A stretch of 64,000 bases of DNA. It comes from Thraustochytrium sp. TN22. Lineage: Eukaryota > Sar > Bigyra > Thraustochytrida > Thraustochytriidae. This document shows positions 38,132 through 47,874 of the stretch, one piece after another. Below the pieces are notes generated by a model. The model saw only the letters and a list, made by a program, of their open reading frames with translations. It was not told where the DNA came from and made no database searches. The position numbers were made by a program, and so were the translations under genes. The stretch spans positions 1 through 64,000 of the forward strand of contig JABLUY010000038.1 in NCBI GenBank assembly GCA_013306675.1, written 5' to 3'. Every line of letters begins with the position of its first letter. The first letter of the stretch is position 1.

Positions 38132-39847
38132 TTATTGATGGAGTCGCGTTGCCGCAGCACGCCGAAGGCTCTCAGCTGGCCTGGCAAACCATGCGGCGAT
38201 GGCTTCGAAAGAAAGGTCCATGGAGAGCGTCTTGACAACCAGACCACGATCTCTCATGGGCACGACCGTCATGCGCAAGCAGCCCTTGGCAGCATCCTCA
38301 TGCCGCACAGCGAAGCCAGCACCTTGAACGCCGTCCTCGAAGTCAAAGCACAACGTCTCCGTCGCGTCGATCGGAGACGTCGAAAGAACACGGGAAAACG
38401 CCCAGAAAGGCTTCCCGTGCTCATCCCAAAGCGTAAAGTCGAGGACGACGGCGTCATCGAGGTTGCCGGTGAAGGCGTCCGTGCGAAAGTAGAGCAGGGG
38501 CCGTGCCGGCAGTGCATCCGTCAGACCTTGTTGCTGGTGCTGGGCCTGGCGCTGGCGTTGCGTCGCTCCGGCGCTCGGCATGCGCATGTTGACCTTGCGC
38601 GTCACGTCACCCTCGCAGTTCTGCGCGCCAAGCATGGGGAAATGCGCGGCGGAGCTGCGAGCCTCCTCCTGCCCGCCGACGCGGAGATCAGTAAATGTGC
38701 CGTCCCACCATGTCTGGCCGAGACTACGCAGCGTGATGGCGCATGTGTAGCCGTGTAGCCCGTAGTTGCGGTCCAGGTCGTCCTCGAGGGGCACGTGCTC
38801 ACCGCCGGCAATGCCAAGGGCTGCCAGCACGTCCAGATGATGCACATTGACGACCATGAGGGCAATGCCTGCGCTCGAGGCTCCTGTGGCGTCCAGCGAG
38901 CCCACGAGCGCGGAGCTTCGGCCAAGGTCGATCTGCTCAAAGCCGGAGGCGCCGATTCGCTCGGGCGTGCTGGCGACGCTGCGGTCCCACCGCAGCACGC
39001 GCACGGCGCGAGCGCGAGCGAGCTTGGCGCTGGTGCAGGTCACCTCGAGGCTACGGAAACTGGCTCGTGTAAGATCGGATGGCGGCGAAAGCTTCAGAAC
39101 GGCCACCTCATCGAAGCGCAGCGCGCCCGTGGCAAGGTTAGGCGCCGGGGTGGCGGCATGGACGCGAAACTGCTCCTTGCAGCTCTGCTGGGTGCGTCGG
39201 CGAAAGGCGAGCAGAGAGCATGGCTCGCCGTTGACGTGCACCGCGAGCTCCACGCCAAGGCGGTCGATGGCCTCTGTGAGGCAGCTGGCCATGCCGGCGC
39301 GACTCTGGATGCGCTCAAACGTCCGCTGTAGCGCAGCGGCGCGCCGCAGAGCGCTCTCTTCGCGCCAGGCCAAGTAGCGCTCGCGCGCGGATCGTGCTGG
39401 CCTGCCGGGTGTTGGCGTGGTTGCCCTTCTTGATTCCACGGACGGCGGCAGGCGGTCCTTCCACAGCAGGTCGCTGCCGGCGAGCGCGAGCATCTCCTTG
39501 CATGTGGCACAGGCCTCGGCCAGCGACACAACGTCCAAGAAGGACAGCACGTGGTACGCGACGTGCGCCACGGGAAGCAGCTGCAGCAACGACCTACGAG
39601 TCAGCCGCCTGCGCGGCTGCGCCAGCCTTGAGATCCTGTCCATGTCCGCGGTCCGCGTGGTGGCCGCTCGCCGCGACCCTGGCCTAGGCCGCGGCCCAGG
39701 TCGCGCCGCGTCGCGCGCGCCCGAACTTGGGCGACGGGTGGCGTCTCCGTTGTCGCGCTCTACCCGCGCATCCGGCCGGGTCGCGGCGCCAGTCTTGGCG
39801 GTCTTGACGCCCGGGTCGTGGCCGCGCCGCAGCCCGCCCCGCTGCAT
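38132..39847 (-). CDS. F-box protein of unknown specificity
   Basis: A 571-residue protein with an F-box near residues 88-135 (LLPVAHVAYHVLSFLDVVSLAEACATCKEM...LLWKDRL), the module that binds SKP1 in SCF ubiquitin ligases. The remainder (about 180-571) is a globular C-terminal region with no repeat I can name; it contains several WD-free beta-rich stretches such as GYTCAITLRSLG and AVVLDFTLWDEHGKPFWAF. The start is uncertain: ATG 39847 gives an Arg/Ala-rich 68-residue leader, and ATG 39643 (MDRISRLAQ) starts close to the F-box. It is tail-to-tail with an E2 of the Cdc34 type, its natural pathway partner, but such adjacency may be chance. Confidence 0.8.
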   Translation of the reverse strand: MQRGGLRRGHDPGVKTAKTGAATRPDARVERDNGDATRRPSSGARDAARPGPRPRPGSRRAATTRTADMDRISRLAQPRRRLTRRSLLQLLPVAHVAYHVLSFLDVVSLAEACATCKEMLALAGSDLLWKDRLPPSVESRRATTPTPGRPARSARERYLAWREESALRRAAALQRTFERIQSRAGMASCLTEAIDRLGVELAVHVNGEPCSLLAFRRRTQQSCKEQFRVHAATPAPNLATGALRFDEVAVLKLSPPSDLTRASFRSLEVTCTSAKLARARAVRVLRWDRSVASTPERIGASGFEQIDLGRSSALVGSLDATGASSAGIALMVVNVHHLDVLAALGIAGGEHVPLEDDLDRNYGLHGYTCAITLRSLGQTWWDGTFTDLRVGGQEEARSSAAHFPMLGAQNCEGDVTRKVNMRMPSAGATQRQRQAQHQQQGLTDALPARPLLYFRTDAFTGNLDDAVVLDFTLWDEHGKPFWAFSRVLSTSPIDATETLCFDFEDGVQGAGFAVRHEDAAKGCLRMTVVPMRDRGLVVKTLSMDLSFEAIAAWFARPAESLRRAAATRLHQ

Positions 39848-40989
39848 GCGGCCCGCATGCAGCGCGCCGAGGCTGCGCCGCGCAGGCCTTGATCAGACTG
39901 TGAACTGGCCGCAACGCTCACTCTCTTGAAGGCTACATGGCTCGAACTTTCAAATATCGCTGACTGCATGTACAAGATGGCCCCGCGTGCCGTTGCGAGG
40001 CCGCGCGGGTGGCGCAACGCGCGAGTGCAAGCGTGCGGCGGCCCGGTCGACAGGCCCGAGGCTGGCGGCTGCCTGGCTGCCAGTGCAGCTTCCTTCTGCC
40101 TTCCAGCCATCCTGCCTTGTGTTCCATTCCTCGCTCGCTTTGGCTTACGTGCTCCCTTCATCGGAGTTCATCCGGGGATTTTGAAGCGAGCAAGGGTCAC
40201 TGTGCGACCTAGCATACTGGCCTCGGGACTCGCGCGAGCTCCCGAAGGACCCCAGTCTTGCCCTCACTTCCTAATTGGCGCCAGGCCTGAGCGAGGCTAA
40301 TGGAAAGGCTCGCCCATCACGCTCGCACGCACGCTCGCTCGCTCGCTCGCTCGCGCGCGCGCGCGCACGCACGCACGCACGCACGCAAGCAAGCAAGCAA
40401 GCAAGCACGCACGCATGCTCCTCGCACGCATGCACACCTTCACCGCTCGCTCACGAGGCCTCGCAGACGCTTCCGCATCGACCTCTGCGCGGAGGCCGAT
40501 CGACGCCGCCTTCGCCGATCCCTGCTCAGCTTGCCTTCGCCAGTCCCTGCTCAGCTTGCTCTCTCCCTGCTCCTGGGCCTACTCTCTGTCGCTGTCTTTT
40601 CCTTGCTCGCAAGGCTAAGAGATGGAGAACACGTGTAGTGGGACGCTTTGTCCGCAGCCAAGTGGGACGCGGCGCCGGCCGACCCGGGGTGGTCAGTCAG
40701 CCGCGGGCTCCGAGGCGAGGCGAGGCGAGGCGGCCAGCCGGCGGGGCGACAGTCGCAGCACCGAGAAGGAGAGGGTCAGTGACGGTGAGTGGGGCGCAGG
40801 TGGAGCCGCCGCCCGTGGGCAGGCCAGCAGCCAGCCGGCGGGCAAAAGTGCGCTGCAAAGGCGACAATTCTGTGTGCCAGGGCAAGGTTCGCTTTCCGCG
40901 CAAGGCTGAGGCGGGTCGTAGTCGGACGGCCGAGGGCGATCGTTTCGGTCCGCGTCAAAGGCGGCACTGCAGGCTGACCGGCTTGCTAG

Positions 40990-41021
<32 letters not shown>

Positions 41022-41219
41022 CCCGTTTGCCTACCTACCTGTCTGCGTGTGACTTCCCGAGGCGGGGAGTGCGTGCAAGCGGCGGCGGGCAGTTGAGGCC
41101 AATCCTACTTCGCACGCTGCTGCCCGGGCAGCGTCGCGGAGCGCGCGGAGCGAGGCACCGGGAAGAGCCCCGTGCGTGGCGTCTCGCGTGGCGCGGCCAG
41201 CAGCACAGCGAGCGGAAAG
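39848..41219. promoter_or_regulatory. 1.4 kb divergent spacer with several microsatellites
   Basis: No convincing gene. (GCTC)n, (CG)n and (CGCA/GCAA)n tracts run together at about 40320-40412; a GAGGC run lies at about 40711-40731; and a (CCTG)n tract of about eight units lies at 40998-41030, before the myosin start. Promoters of the F-box and myosin genes should both be here. Confidence 0.5.
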
Positions 41220-44200
41220 ATGGCGAGCGCCGCGGTGCGCGTGCGCGTGGAGAGCGATGTGTGGATCCCGGCGAGCAAGGGCAATGAGCGCGAGGTTTAC
41301 GAGGTGGCCAAGGTGCTGTCGATGGACGATGACGAGAAGATGTGCACGGTCAAGCCGGCGAACGGCAAGGAGCGGCGGTTGTCGGTGGATGAGCTGCAGC
41401 TGATGAACCCGCGCGTCGTGCCGGACATGACGTCGCTGTACCACATCAACGAGGCGGGCATCCTGCACAACCTCAAGGTGCGCAGCGAGAAGGACCTCCC
41501 GTACACCATGATGGGCTCGGTCCTGGTGAGCGTGAACCCGCTGCACCCCGTGGCGGACCCGGAGGTGGGGCCCAACAAGGTGCTTCCCGCGGACGTTCCG
41601 CACCCGTACTCCATCTCCGAAAACGCCTTCAAGAACATGACCTTCTCGTACGAGCGGCGCCAGCAAGTGGCGCGCCAGGTGGAGATCATGGCGCGTGCTG
41701 GCCAAGACGTGACGGCGCTGAACGAGATCGAGCTGGTGGTGAACCAGTCCGTTGTGATCAGCGGTGAGAGTGGGTCGGGCAAGACGGAGGCCGGCAAGCG
41801 CGTGCTGTCGCACCTGGTGTCCCGCACGTGCAGCCAGGAGTCAGGCAACTCCAAGCTCGACACGCAGCTGGCGGGCGTGGGCCCAATTCTTGAAGGGTTT
41901 GGTAACGCCTCCACGGTTTGCAACCACAACTCGTCGCGCTTCGGCAAGTTCTCCAAGCTGCACTTCCAGCAGTCCTCGCAGGAGCGCTCGCGCGGGCGCA
42001 CCTGGGACCTGGTGGGCGCCACGGCGGAGACCTACCTGCTGGAGAAGTCGCGCGTGGTCAACCACAGCAATGGCGAGCGCAATTTCCATGTCTTCTACCA
42101 GCTCATCAACGGCGCCGACGCGGCGCTGCGCGCCAAGCTCGAGTTGCCCGACTCGGCGCAAAACGCGCGCACCTTCCGCTACATGACGCCCGGCGCGCTT
42201 GCCCAGAGCGCTCCGCCCGCCGGCGCGGGCGGTGCTGCTGCCGGCGCTGGCGGCGGCCGTGCCCGCCGTCGCGGTGCTGCGGTCGGCGGCGCCGCCAGTG
42301 CCCCTGCCGCTGCGGCCGGCGGCATGACCAAGACCATGACCGTGTCGAACGAGCGGTACCTGGAGCCGCACATCCTGGCCAAAGACAAGGCCAACTTCGG
42401 CTACCTCACGCAGGCACTCGAGGACATCGGCAAGTCGCCGGCCGAGGTGGAGCAGCTCTTCTCCGTGGTGGCCGGCATCCTGCACCTGGGCAACGTGAAC
42501 TTCGTTAACGACGAGGCCACCTCGGATGACGCTGCGCGCGTCGGCGACGACGGCAAGAAGGCCTACGCCAAGGCGGCCTCGCTTCTTGGCGTGCCCGAGG
42601 CCGCCTTGGCCGAGCTGCTCCTCGAGAAGGAGGTCAAGGCCGGCCTGGAGCTCATCAAGACTCGCCTCGACGTGACCGCGGCGCAGTATGGTCGCGACGC
42701 GCTGGCCAAGTGGACCTACGGCATCGTTTTCGACTGGCTCGTGAGCGAGATCAACGCCGTGCTCATGAGCTCCTACACAGACGCCACGCCCCTCGGCGAG
42801 CTGCCCTTCATCGGCGTGCTGGATATCTTCGGCTTCGAGTCCTTCGTCAAGAACGGCTTCGAGCAGCTCCTCATCAACTACACCAACGAGTCGCTGCAGT
42901 CCACCTTCAACTACCAGGTCTTCGTGGCCGAGGCGGACCTGTACAAGCAGGAGGGCCTCATCCTCGAGGGCGAGCCCTTCGCGTGCCCGGCGGACGACGG
43001 CGCCTGCCTGGACCTGCTCGAGGGCCGGCCCGGCCTGACCGGCATGCTCATGGAGATCGACTCCGAGTCGCGTGCGCCGAAGCCGTCCGACGAGAAGATG
43101 AACCGCCGCCTGCACCAGTGCTTCGGCAAGGAGAAGGCCTTCCCGCGGCCGCACCCCAAGGACATCGACCACAAGTTCCTCGTCTCGCACTACGCCGGCA
43201 CGGTCGAGTACACGGTGGGCGACTTCGTCGAGAAGAACAACGACCGCATTCCGGCCAAGATGCATAAGCTCATGCGCGCCAGCACCAACTCCATCGTCGC
43301 GGCGGCCTTCGAGAAGTGCTCGGACGGCGGCTCCGGCAAGGCCAAGAAGACGGTGGTGGCCAACTTTGGCCGCCAGATTCGCGGCCTGGTTGAGACGCTC
43401 GAGTCCACCAAGTGCAGCTTCATCCGCTGCGTCAAGCCCAACCCGGAGATGAAGTGGGCGCGCGGCACGAACTGGTTCAACAACCAGTATGTCGACGAGC
43501 AGCTCAAGTGCCTGAGCATCCCGCAGACCGCCGCCGTGCTCAAGAGCGGCTTCCCGACGCGTATCGAGTACGACTCCATCGTCTCGGCCTACCAGTCGGC
43601 GCTGCCGCCGGACGCGCTCGACGTGTGGAACCGCGCCAACTCTAATGGCAACAAGCAGAACGGCCGCACCTTCTGCTGCGCGCTCTTCTGGGCATTCAAG
43701 GTGCCGCAGGAGGCCTACCGCCTCGGCCTCTCGCGCGTCTTCTTCTCCTCGGGCATGATCGACCTGCTCGACCGCATCATGAAGGAAGCCGCCGCCTGGG
43801 CCGCGGACGAGGGCAAGGAGAGCGAGGAGAAGCGCGAGGTTGGCCGCCGCTTCAAGCTCTACTACGCGCGCCTGCGCTGGCGCCGCTGCGCCGCCAAGGT
43901 CATTGCCTGCAACAAGTTCCTCGCCGTGCTCAAGGCCTCTCGTGCGCGCGGCAACGCTGCCCGCGTCGCGCAGCGCGCCGTGCGCTCCTTCCTCTTCCGC
44001 CTCAAGATCTACCGCCGCGTCCAGAAGCGCATCGAGGCCCGTCTCGCCGCCGAGCGCAAGGCGCGCGAGGAGGCCGAGCGCAAGGCGCGCGAGGAGGAGG
44101 AGCGCAAGCGCCGGGAGGACATGGACAAGGGCAATGTCTCGCGCAAGGACGCCGCAGCAATCTTCTCCGCTGCCTCCCCCGACACCCCGCCCAAGGCGCC

Positions 44201-44585
44201 CGGCCGGGCGGCGGCGCCCATGTCTGGCTCCAAGCTCAACCCCATCGTCGTCGATGCTGCGGCACGCTCCCCTGGTGGCGCGCACCTCCCGCCGCTCGCC
44301 AACACGCCCAAGGAGTCCAGCGTCAATGCCCGCCAGCGCTATCGCAGCGCGAAGCGCATTTCCGGGGGCTGGAACCTCTCCGGCGCACTGCGCACGCCGC
44401 GAGGCTCGCTCAACCCGGACTTCCTCGAGCTCGTTGACCTTGCGCAGCAGGGCATCAAGAAAGAGAACCAAGAGCTCCGGGCGGCCAACGAGCGCCTTCG
44501 CTCCGATCTCGAAGAGCTCAAGGCCGACCTGCAGCTCTTGCGCAAGGCCACCACGCCCTTCCAGCACGTCCTGCACATTGTCTGA
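41220..44585 (+). CDS. Unconventional myosin heavy chain
   Basis: A 1121-residue actin-based motor. ATG 41220 follows a GTG-opened leader. An SH3-like N-terminal subdomain (15-65) precedes the head: P-loop GESGSGKT 182-189, switch I NHNSSRFGKF 235-244, switch II DIFGFESF, and the actin-binding/relay region through CSFIRCVKPNPEMKW. Between the upper 50-kDa strands there is a Gly/Ala/Arg-rich insert of about 40 residues (near 325-365) in frame. After the converter come one or two IQ-like basic helices, a short charged coiled coil (RIEARLAAERKAREEAERK), a disordered Ser/Pro linker and a terminal coiled coil ending FQHVLHIV. The tail is short and lacks FERM, MyTH4 or PH domains, so class assignment is not possible by eye. 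Confidence 0.95.
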   Translation: MASAAVRVRVESDVWIPASKGNEREVYEVAKVLSMDDDEKMCTVKPANGKERRLSVDELQLMNPRVVPDMTSLYHINEAGILHNLKVRSEKDLPYTMMGSVLVSVNPLHPVADPEVGPNKVLPADVPHPYSISENAFKNMTFSYERRQQVARQVEIMARAGQDVTALNEIELVVNQSVVISGESGSGKTEAGKRVLSHLVSRTCSQESGNSKLDTQLAGVGPILEGFGNASTVCNHNSSRFGKFSKLHFQQSSQERSRGRTWDLVGATAETYLLEKSRVVNHSNGERNFHVFYQLINGADAALRAKLELPDSAQNARTFRYMTPGALAQSAPPAGAGGAAAGAGGGRARRRGAAVGGAASAPAAAAGGMTKTMTVSNERYLEPHILAKDKANFGYLTQALEDIGKSPAEVEQLFSVVAGILHLGNVNFVNDEATSDDAARVGDDGKKAYAKAASLLGVPEAALAELLLEKEVKAGLELIKTRLDVTAAQYGRDALAKWTYGIVFDWLVSEINAVLMSSYTDATPLGELPFIGVLDIFGFESFVKNGFEQLLINYTNESLQSTFNYQVFVAEADLYKQEGLILEGEPFACPADDGACLDLLEGRPGLTGMLMEIDSESRAPKPSDEKMNRRLHQCFGKEKAFPRPHPKDIDHKFLVSHYAGTVEYTVGDFVEKNNDRIPAKMHKLMRASTNSIVAAAFEKCSDGGSGKAKKTVVANFGRQIRGLVETLESTKCSFIRCVKPNPEMKWARGTNWFNNQYVDEQLKCLSIPQTAAVLKSGFPTRIEYDSIVSAYQSALPPDALDVWNRANSNGNKQNGRTFCCALFWAFKVPQEAYRLGLSRVFFSSGMIDLLDRIMKEAAAWAADEGKESEEKREVGRRFKLYYARLRWRRCAAKVIACNKFLAVLKASRARGNAARVAQRAVRSFLFRLKIYRRVQKRIEARLAAERKAREEAERKAREEEERKRREDMDKGNVSRKDAAAIFSAASPDTPPKAPGRAAAPMSGSKLNPIVVDAAARSPGGAHLPPLANTPKESSVNARQRYRSAKRISGGWNLSGALRTPRGSLNPDFLELVDLAQQGIKKENQELRAANERLRSDLEELKADLQLLRKATTPFQHVLHIV

Positions 44586-44814
44586 CAACCTCACCTTGTC
44601 CATACAGATCCTACCTCTTTAAAAAGTAGCGCTCTCCCACGGTGGTACGACGACCACAAGACGCAACTACACGAGTTGTTGGTACCACCACCGCCAAAGA
44701 AAACGATCTTTCATATACGAGCAACGACACAGAACAACAGCAACAAACGGGACTCAAATCGCTTCGACATCACTTCGAACCTTGCCGCAAAACTGCGCCG
44801 GGGATTCAGAGTCT

Positions 44815-44849
<35 letters not shown>

Positions 44850-44924
44850 ACTCGGGAAGCTTCCTTCAAACGTAAAACAAGCTTGCTCTTCCAAAGCAAG
44901 CTTGCTGGCATAGCCTCATCTCGA
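44586..44924. other. Convergent spacer with (TC)n(GC)n
   Basis: A 339-nt AT-richer stretch between the myosin and PP2C-CCCH stop codons. It contains a dinucleotide tract at about 44812-44850, (CT)n running into (CG)n. It is probably UTR sequence of both genes; no gene seen. Confidence 0.6.
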
Positions 44925-47183
44925 TTAGCTCGCAGCCGGCGAGGCATGGACGAACTTGCACGTCTCGCCAAAACGGCAAGCGCCCTCCTTCTTGAACGTA
45001 AAGCATAGCTTCTGGGCAGGCGCGACCTTCTTCGACCTCTTGGGCGTCTCGACAGACGTGGTTGCCTCCGCTGTCGTGGGAGTGGTGTGCGCATACCGGC
45101 AGCGGTCACCAAAGCGGCAAGCACCATCCTTCTTGAAGTGCATGCAGACGCGCTTGGAGGAGGCCGCTGGGCGAGCCTTCGGCTTGCCGGTGCCGGCAGC
45201 GCGGTCTTTGGCGTTGTTCGGCATGGGCGAAGAAGTACCCTCGCCCTCGCCCTCGCCCTCGCTCTCGCTCTCGCGCTCCGCGTCCACGGGGTCTACAGGC
45301 TCCACAGGCTCCACAGGCTCTGCGGAAGCCGGGTCCACGATCCCGGCCTTGCCGGCCTCGTCGCCGGCTGCCGAAGCCGGCTTGGGGTTGTGCAGATACT
45401 GGCAATTGTCGCCGCGGAAGCACGACCCCTTGCGCTCAAAAGCGAAGCAGACCTTGGACGGACGGGGCGCCGGCGCTTCCGCGGCTTTGCCCGGCGCCAC
45501 CTCTCCAGGCCGCGCCTGAGAATCGGCGACGATTGGGGCTTCGCCATGAACAAACTTGCACGTGTCGCCAAACGGGCATGCGCCGGTCTTCTGAAAGGTG
45601 AAACAGACCTTCTTCTTCTTGGCACGAGGCTTGCGCGTTTGAGCCGCGGTGGCCGCAGAAGAACCCTCCTCCTCAGTGGGAGCGCCAGCGAGGTCCACCT
45701 TGCTCTTGTTCTCGTCCTCCTCGCCCGCTTCCGTCCCGGACGCGGGTGCATGAGTATCCGCCCCCTCTGCCTCCCCGGTCGCAGCGGTGGGCGAGGCGGC
45801 GCCCTCTGAATTGGTCTCGTCCGCAGCGCTGGCGTCGTCGGCGCTCGCGGCGTGCGAGGAGACGCGGCGGCCACGCGTCTTTACGCACTCCCAGCCATCA
45901 TCTTCATCCTCATCGTCCTGCGCGTACAGAGCGGCCTCAGCGGCGGCCTGCTTGGCGGCTTCGAGCGCAGCATCATCGTCGTTGCCGTCGTGGCTCGCGC
46001 GCAGCGCCGCTCGAATTTGGGAGCGCTCTTCCAAGGCAGCCTGGAGCTCGGCCTCGCGGGTCTCGCGCTCGGCGCGCACGGCGGCCTCGGCTTCGGAAAT
46101 CGCGGCGCGCGGGTGGTCATCTCTGAAAGGGTCCCAGGAGTAGAAGAGCTGCATCTTCCGCGCGATGGGGCCCGGCATAGAGGCGGCCGAGGCAACCGAG
46201 GAGAGGCGGCCGCGCGCTGTCGCAACGCCCTTGGCCGTCGCGTGATCGGCGTCGGGGCTGACGTCGACGAGCACAATGGTGACGTCGTCGCCGTCCTTGC
46301 CAGCGGTGCGCACGGCGGTCTTGACGAGCTCGCTGGTGGCGGCCTGCGGGCCGCGCTTGCGCACGAGGGAGAAGGACTGCTTCGGACGCACGGCGTCCCA
46401 TAAGCCGTCCGAGGCGAGGATGACGCGCAGGGGCACCGGGGTCTCCTCGTCAGTGTGGAAGAGGCGCACCAGCAGGTTCTGAACCTCCGGCGTGGCGATG
46501 GCCTGCGTGGCGTCCGGATCGCCGATGGTGCGGCTCATCATGAGGCCGCCAGGCCAGAGGCGCCACGGGTCGGCAGCGTTCTTCTTGGTGGACCCGGAGC
46601 AGCGAGCGACCTCGCCGCCCTGGGTTTTGACGCGCTCTCGCTCGGACGCGTTGTTATCCAGGCGGTGGTCCGCCGAGAGGAGTACGACCGAGCCGGCCAC
46701 TTCGGCGTAGGCGTGCGAGTCGCCGACGTTGGCCACAGTGAGCAGCGCCCAGCCGTCGCTGAGTATCCTGTCCTGGCGCGTGACAATCATCACGGTGGCG
46801 GTCGTGCCGGAGGTGCCGAGGTCGCTGTTGCACAAGTCGTTGAGCTCTTCAAAGGCCTCGCGTAGCGCCCGGGGCAGAACCTGTTGCGCCCAGCCGGCGC
46901 CCTCGTCCGCGTCCGCGTCCTCGCGGCTCGCGGCCTGTAGCCTGTCCACAAGCGTGCGCGTGAAGCGCTGTGACGAGAACTGCGCCGCCTCGGGGCCGCC
47001 GTGTCCGTCAAAGACGCCGAAGACGTCAAAGTCGCGCCCCAAGGCGTGCAGACCCACCTCCGCCACATCATAGTCCTCGCCCTTGAGCTTCTTCTGCTGC
47101 GTGTTGAACTTCACCGCGGGCACGTTCTCTCTCTCTGCCGCGTCGCCCGTACAGACATCCTGCTCGCCGCTTATCGCGCCCAT
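44925..47183 (-). CDS. PP2C Ser/Thr phosphatase fused to four CCCH zinc fingers
   Basis: A 752-residue protein. Residues about 1-310 are a metal-dependent PP2C phosphatase: FGVFDGHGG (metal aspartate), SGTTATVMI, ANVGDSHAY, LSADHRLDN, GGLMMSRTIGD, LASDGLWD and DDVTIVLVDV. The usual Asn of the last motif (DNxT) is Asp here. A long acidic and coiled linker (310-530) follows, then four C-x8-C-x5-C-x3-H fingers, at about 45545-45605, 45390-45455, 45085-45150 and 44945-45010 on the minus strand. Such fingers usually bind single-stranded RNA. The third spacer has a GAGGGC-type hexamer run coding EGEGEG. I know of no standard family joining these domains; an RNA-targeted phosphatase is the obvious inference. 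ATG 47183 is clear. Confidence 0.9.
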   Translation of the reverse strand: MGAISGEQDVCTGDAAERENVPAVKFNTQQKKLKGEDYDVAEVGLHALGRDFDVFGVFDGHGGPEAAQFSSQRFTRTLVDRLQAASREDADADEGAGWAQQVLPRALREAFEELNDLCNSDLGTSGTTATVMIVTRQDRILSDGWALLTVANVGDSHAYAEVAGSVVLLSADHRLDNNASERERVKTQGGEVARCSGSTKKNAADPWRLWPGGLMMSRTIGDPDATQAIATPEVQNLLVRLFHTDEETPVPLRVILASDGLWDAVRPKQSFSLVRKRGPQAATSELVKTAVRTAGKDGDDVTIVLVDVSPDADHATAKGVATARGRLSSVASAASMPGPIARKMQLFYSWDPFRDDHPRAAISEAEAAVRAERETREAELQAALEERSQIRAALRASHDGNDDDAALEAAKQAAAEAALYAQDDEDEDDGWECVKTRGRRVSSHAASADDASAADETNSEGAASPTAATGEAEGADTHAPASGTEAGEEDENKSKVDLAGAPTEEEGSSAATAAQTRKPRAKKKKVCFTFQKTGACPFGDTCKFVHGEAPIVADSQARPGEVAPGKAAEAPAPRPSKVCFAFERKGSCFRGDNCQYLHNPKPASAAGDEAGKAGIVDPASAEPVEPVEPVDPVDAERESESEGEGEGEGTSSPMPNNAKDRAAGTGKPKARPAASSKRVCMHFKKDGACRFGDRCRYAHTTPTTAEATTSVETPKRSKKVAPAQKLCFTFKKEGACRFGETCKFVHASPAAS

Positions 47184-47874
47184 CGCGCGCCGCTAGCGCC
47201 CTCGTCTTCCGCGACGCGTCTGTCGCTCTGCTCGCTGCGCCGGAGAGACAACAAGGAAGGAAAAGGGAGAGAAAGACCAGCTGCCGATCCCGCCGATGCC
47301 TCGCCGCTGCGCAGCCGCGCTGGGCTCCTGCGCGCGCGCGGGCGTGGGAGGCGTGGGAGGCGGGGTGGGGGGGGAGGCCGTCCGACTGCTGCTGCTGCGC
47401 GCTCGCACGCCGCCCGCTTGCCAGCGCCGCCGCGCGCCCGTCCGCCTGTTGCCTCTTTGCTGCTGCAGCGCCGTGTTCCCGCCGCGCGGCGTCCGAAATC
47501 TCGAAGAAACTCCCTCCGAGACGCGTCCTAAACTCCCGAGGTCCCAGGAAAGCAGGCCTCGGCGCCGTCCGCGACACCCGTCCGAAACGCCCCGGCTCAG
47601 CTCGGCCGGTCTGCGCCCCCGCGGGCCCGAACTCCGACACACGCGGGGGAAATTACTCAGTGTCGTGCACGACTCTGCGTAAGCTTCGATTCGGATCATC
47701 ATCCGTGGCGCATCACAGGGCCGACCCCGACGATGCTCCGCGGCCTGGGCGGCCTGGGAGCAAACCCAGAATCGCGGCGCGCTCGCTTGTCTGTCTCCCT
47801 GCCCGCCTGCGAGCTCACGCACCCGCGCTTGCTCCAGCTCGTGCCAAGCGCGAAGAAGCGGCAACGCAAGCAAG
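47184..47874. promoter_or_regulatory. Divergent promoter region, 691 nt
   Basis: Between the head-to-head PP2C-CCCH and epimerase genes. A GGGAGGCG-rich stretch at 47343-47375 is the only visible feature. No gene recognised. Confidence 0.45.

Noticed and set aside
42190-42340. Unspliced intron as the cause of the Gly/Ala-rich insert in the myosin head
   Set aside because: No convincing donor and acceptor frame the insert, it is in frame and as GC-rich as the coding sequence; kept as an insert.
41841-44603. A 920-residue open frame antisense to the myosin gene, with similar long antisense frames under the S-adenosylmethionine synthetase (19434-20861) and sulfatase (23971-25224) genes
   Set aside because: In strongly GC3-biased genes the opposite strand lacks stops by chance. 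The products are rich in Leu, Val, Arg, Gly and His with no domain, and the sense frames match known families.
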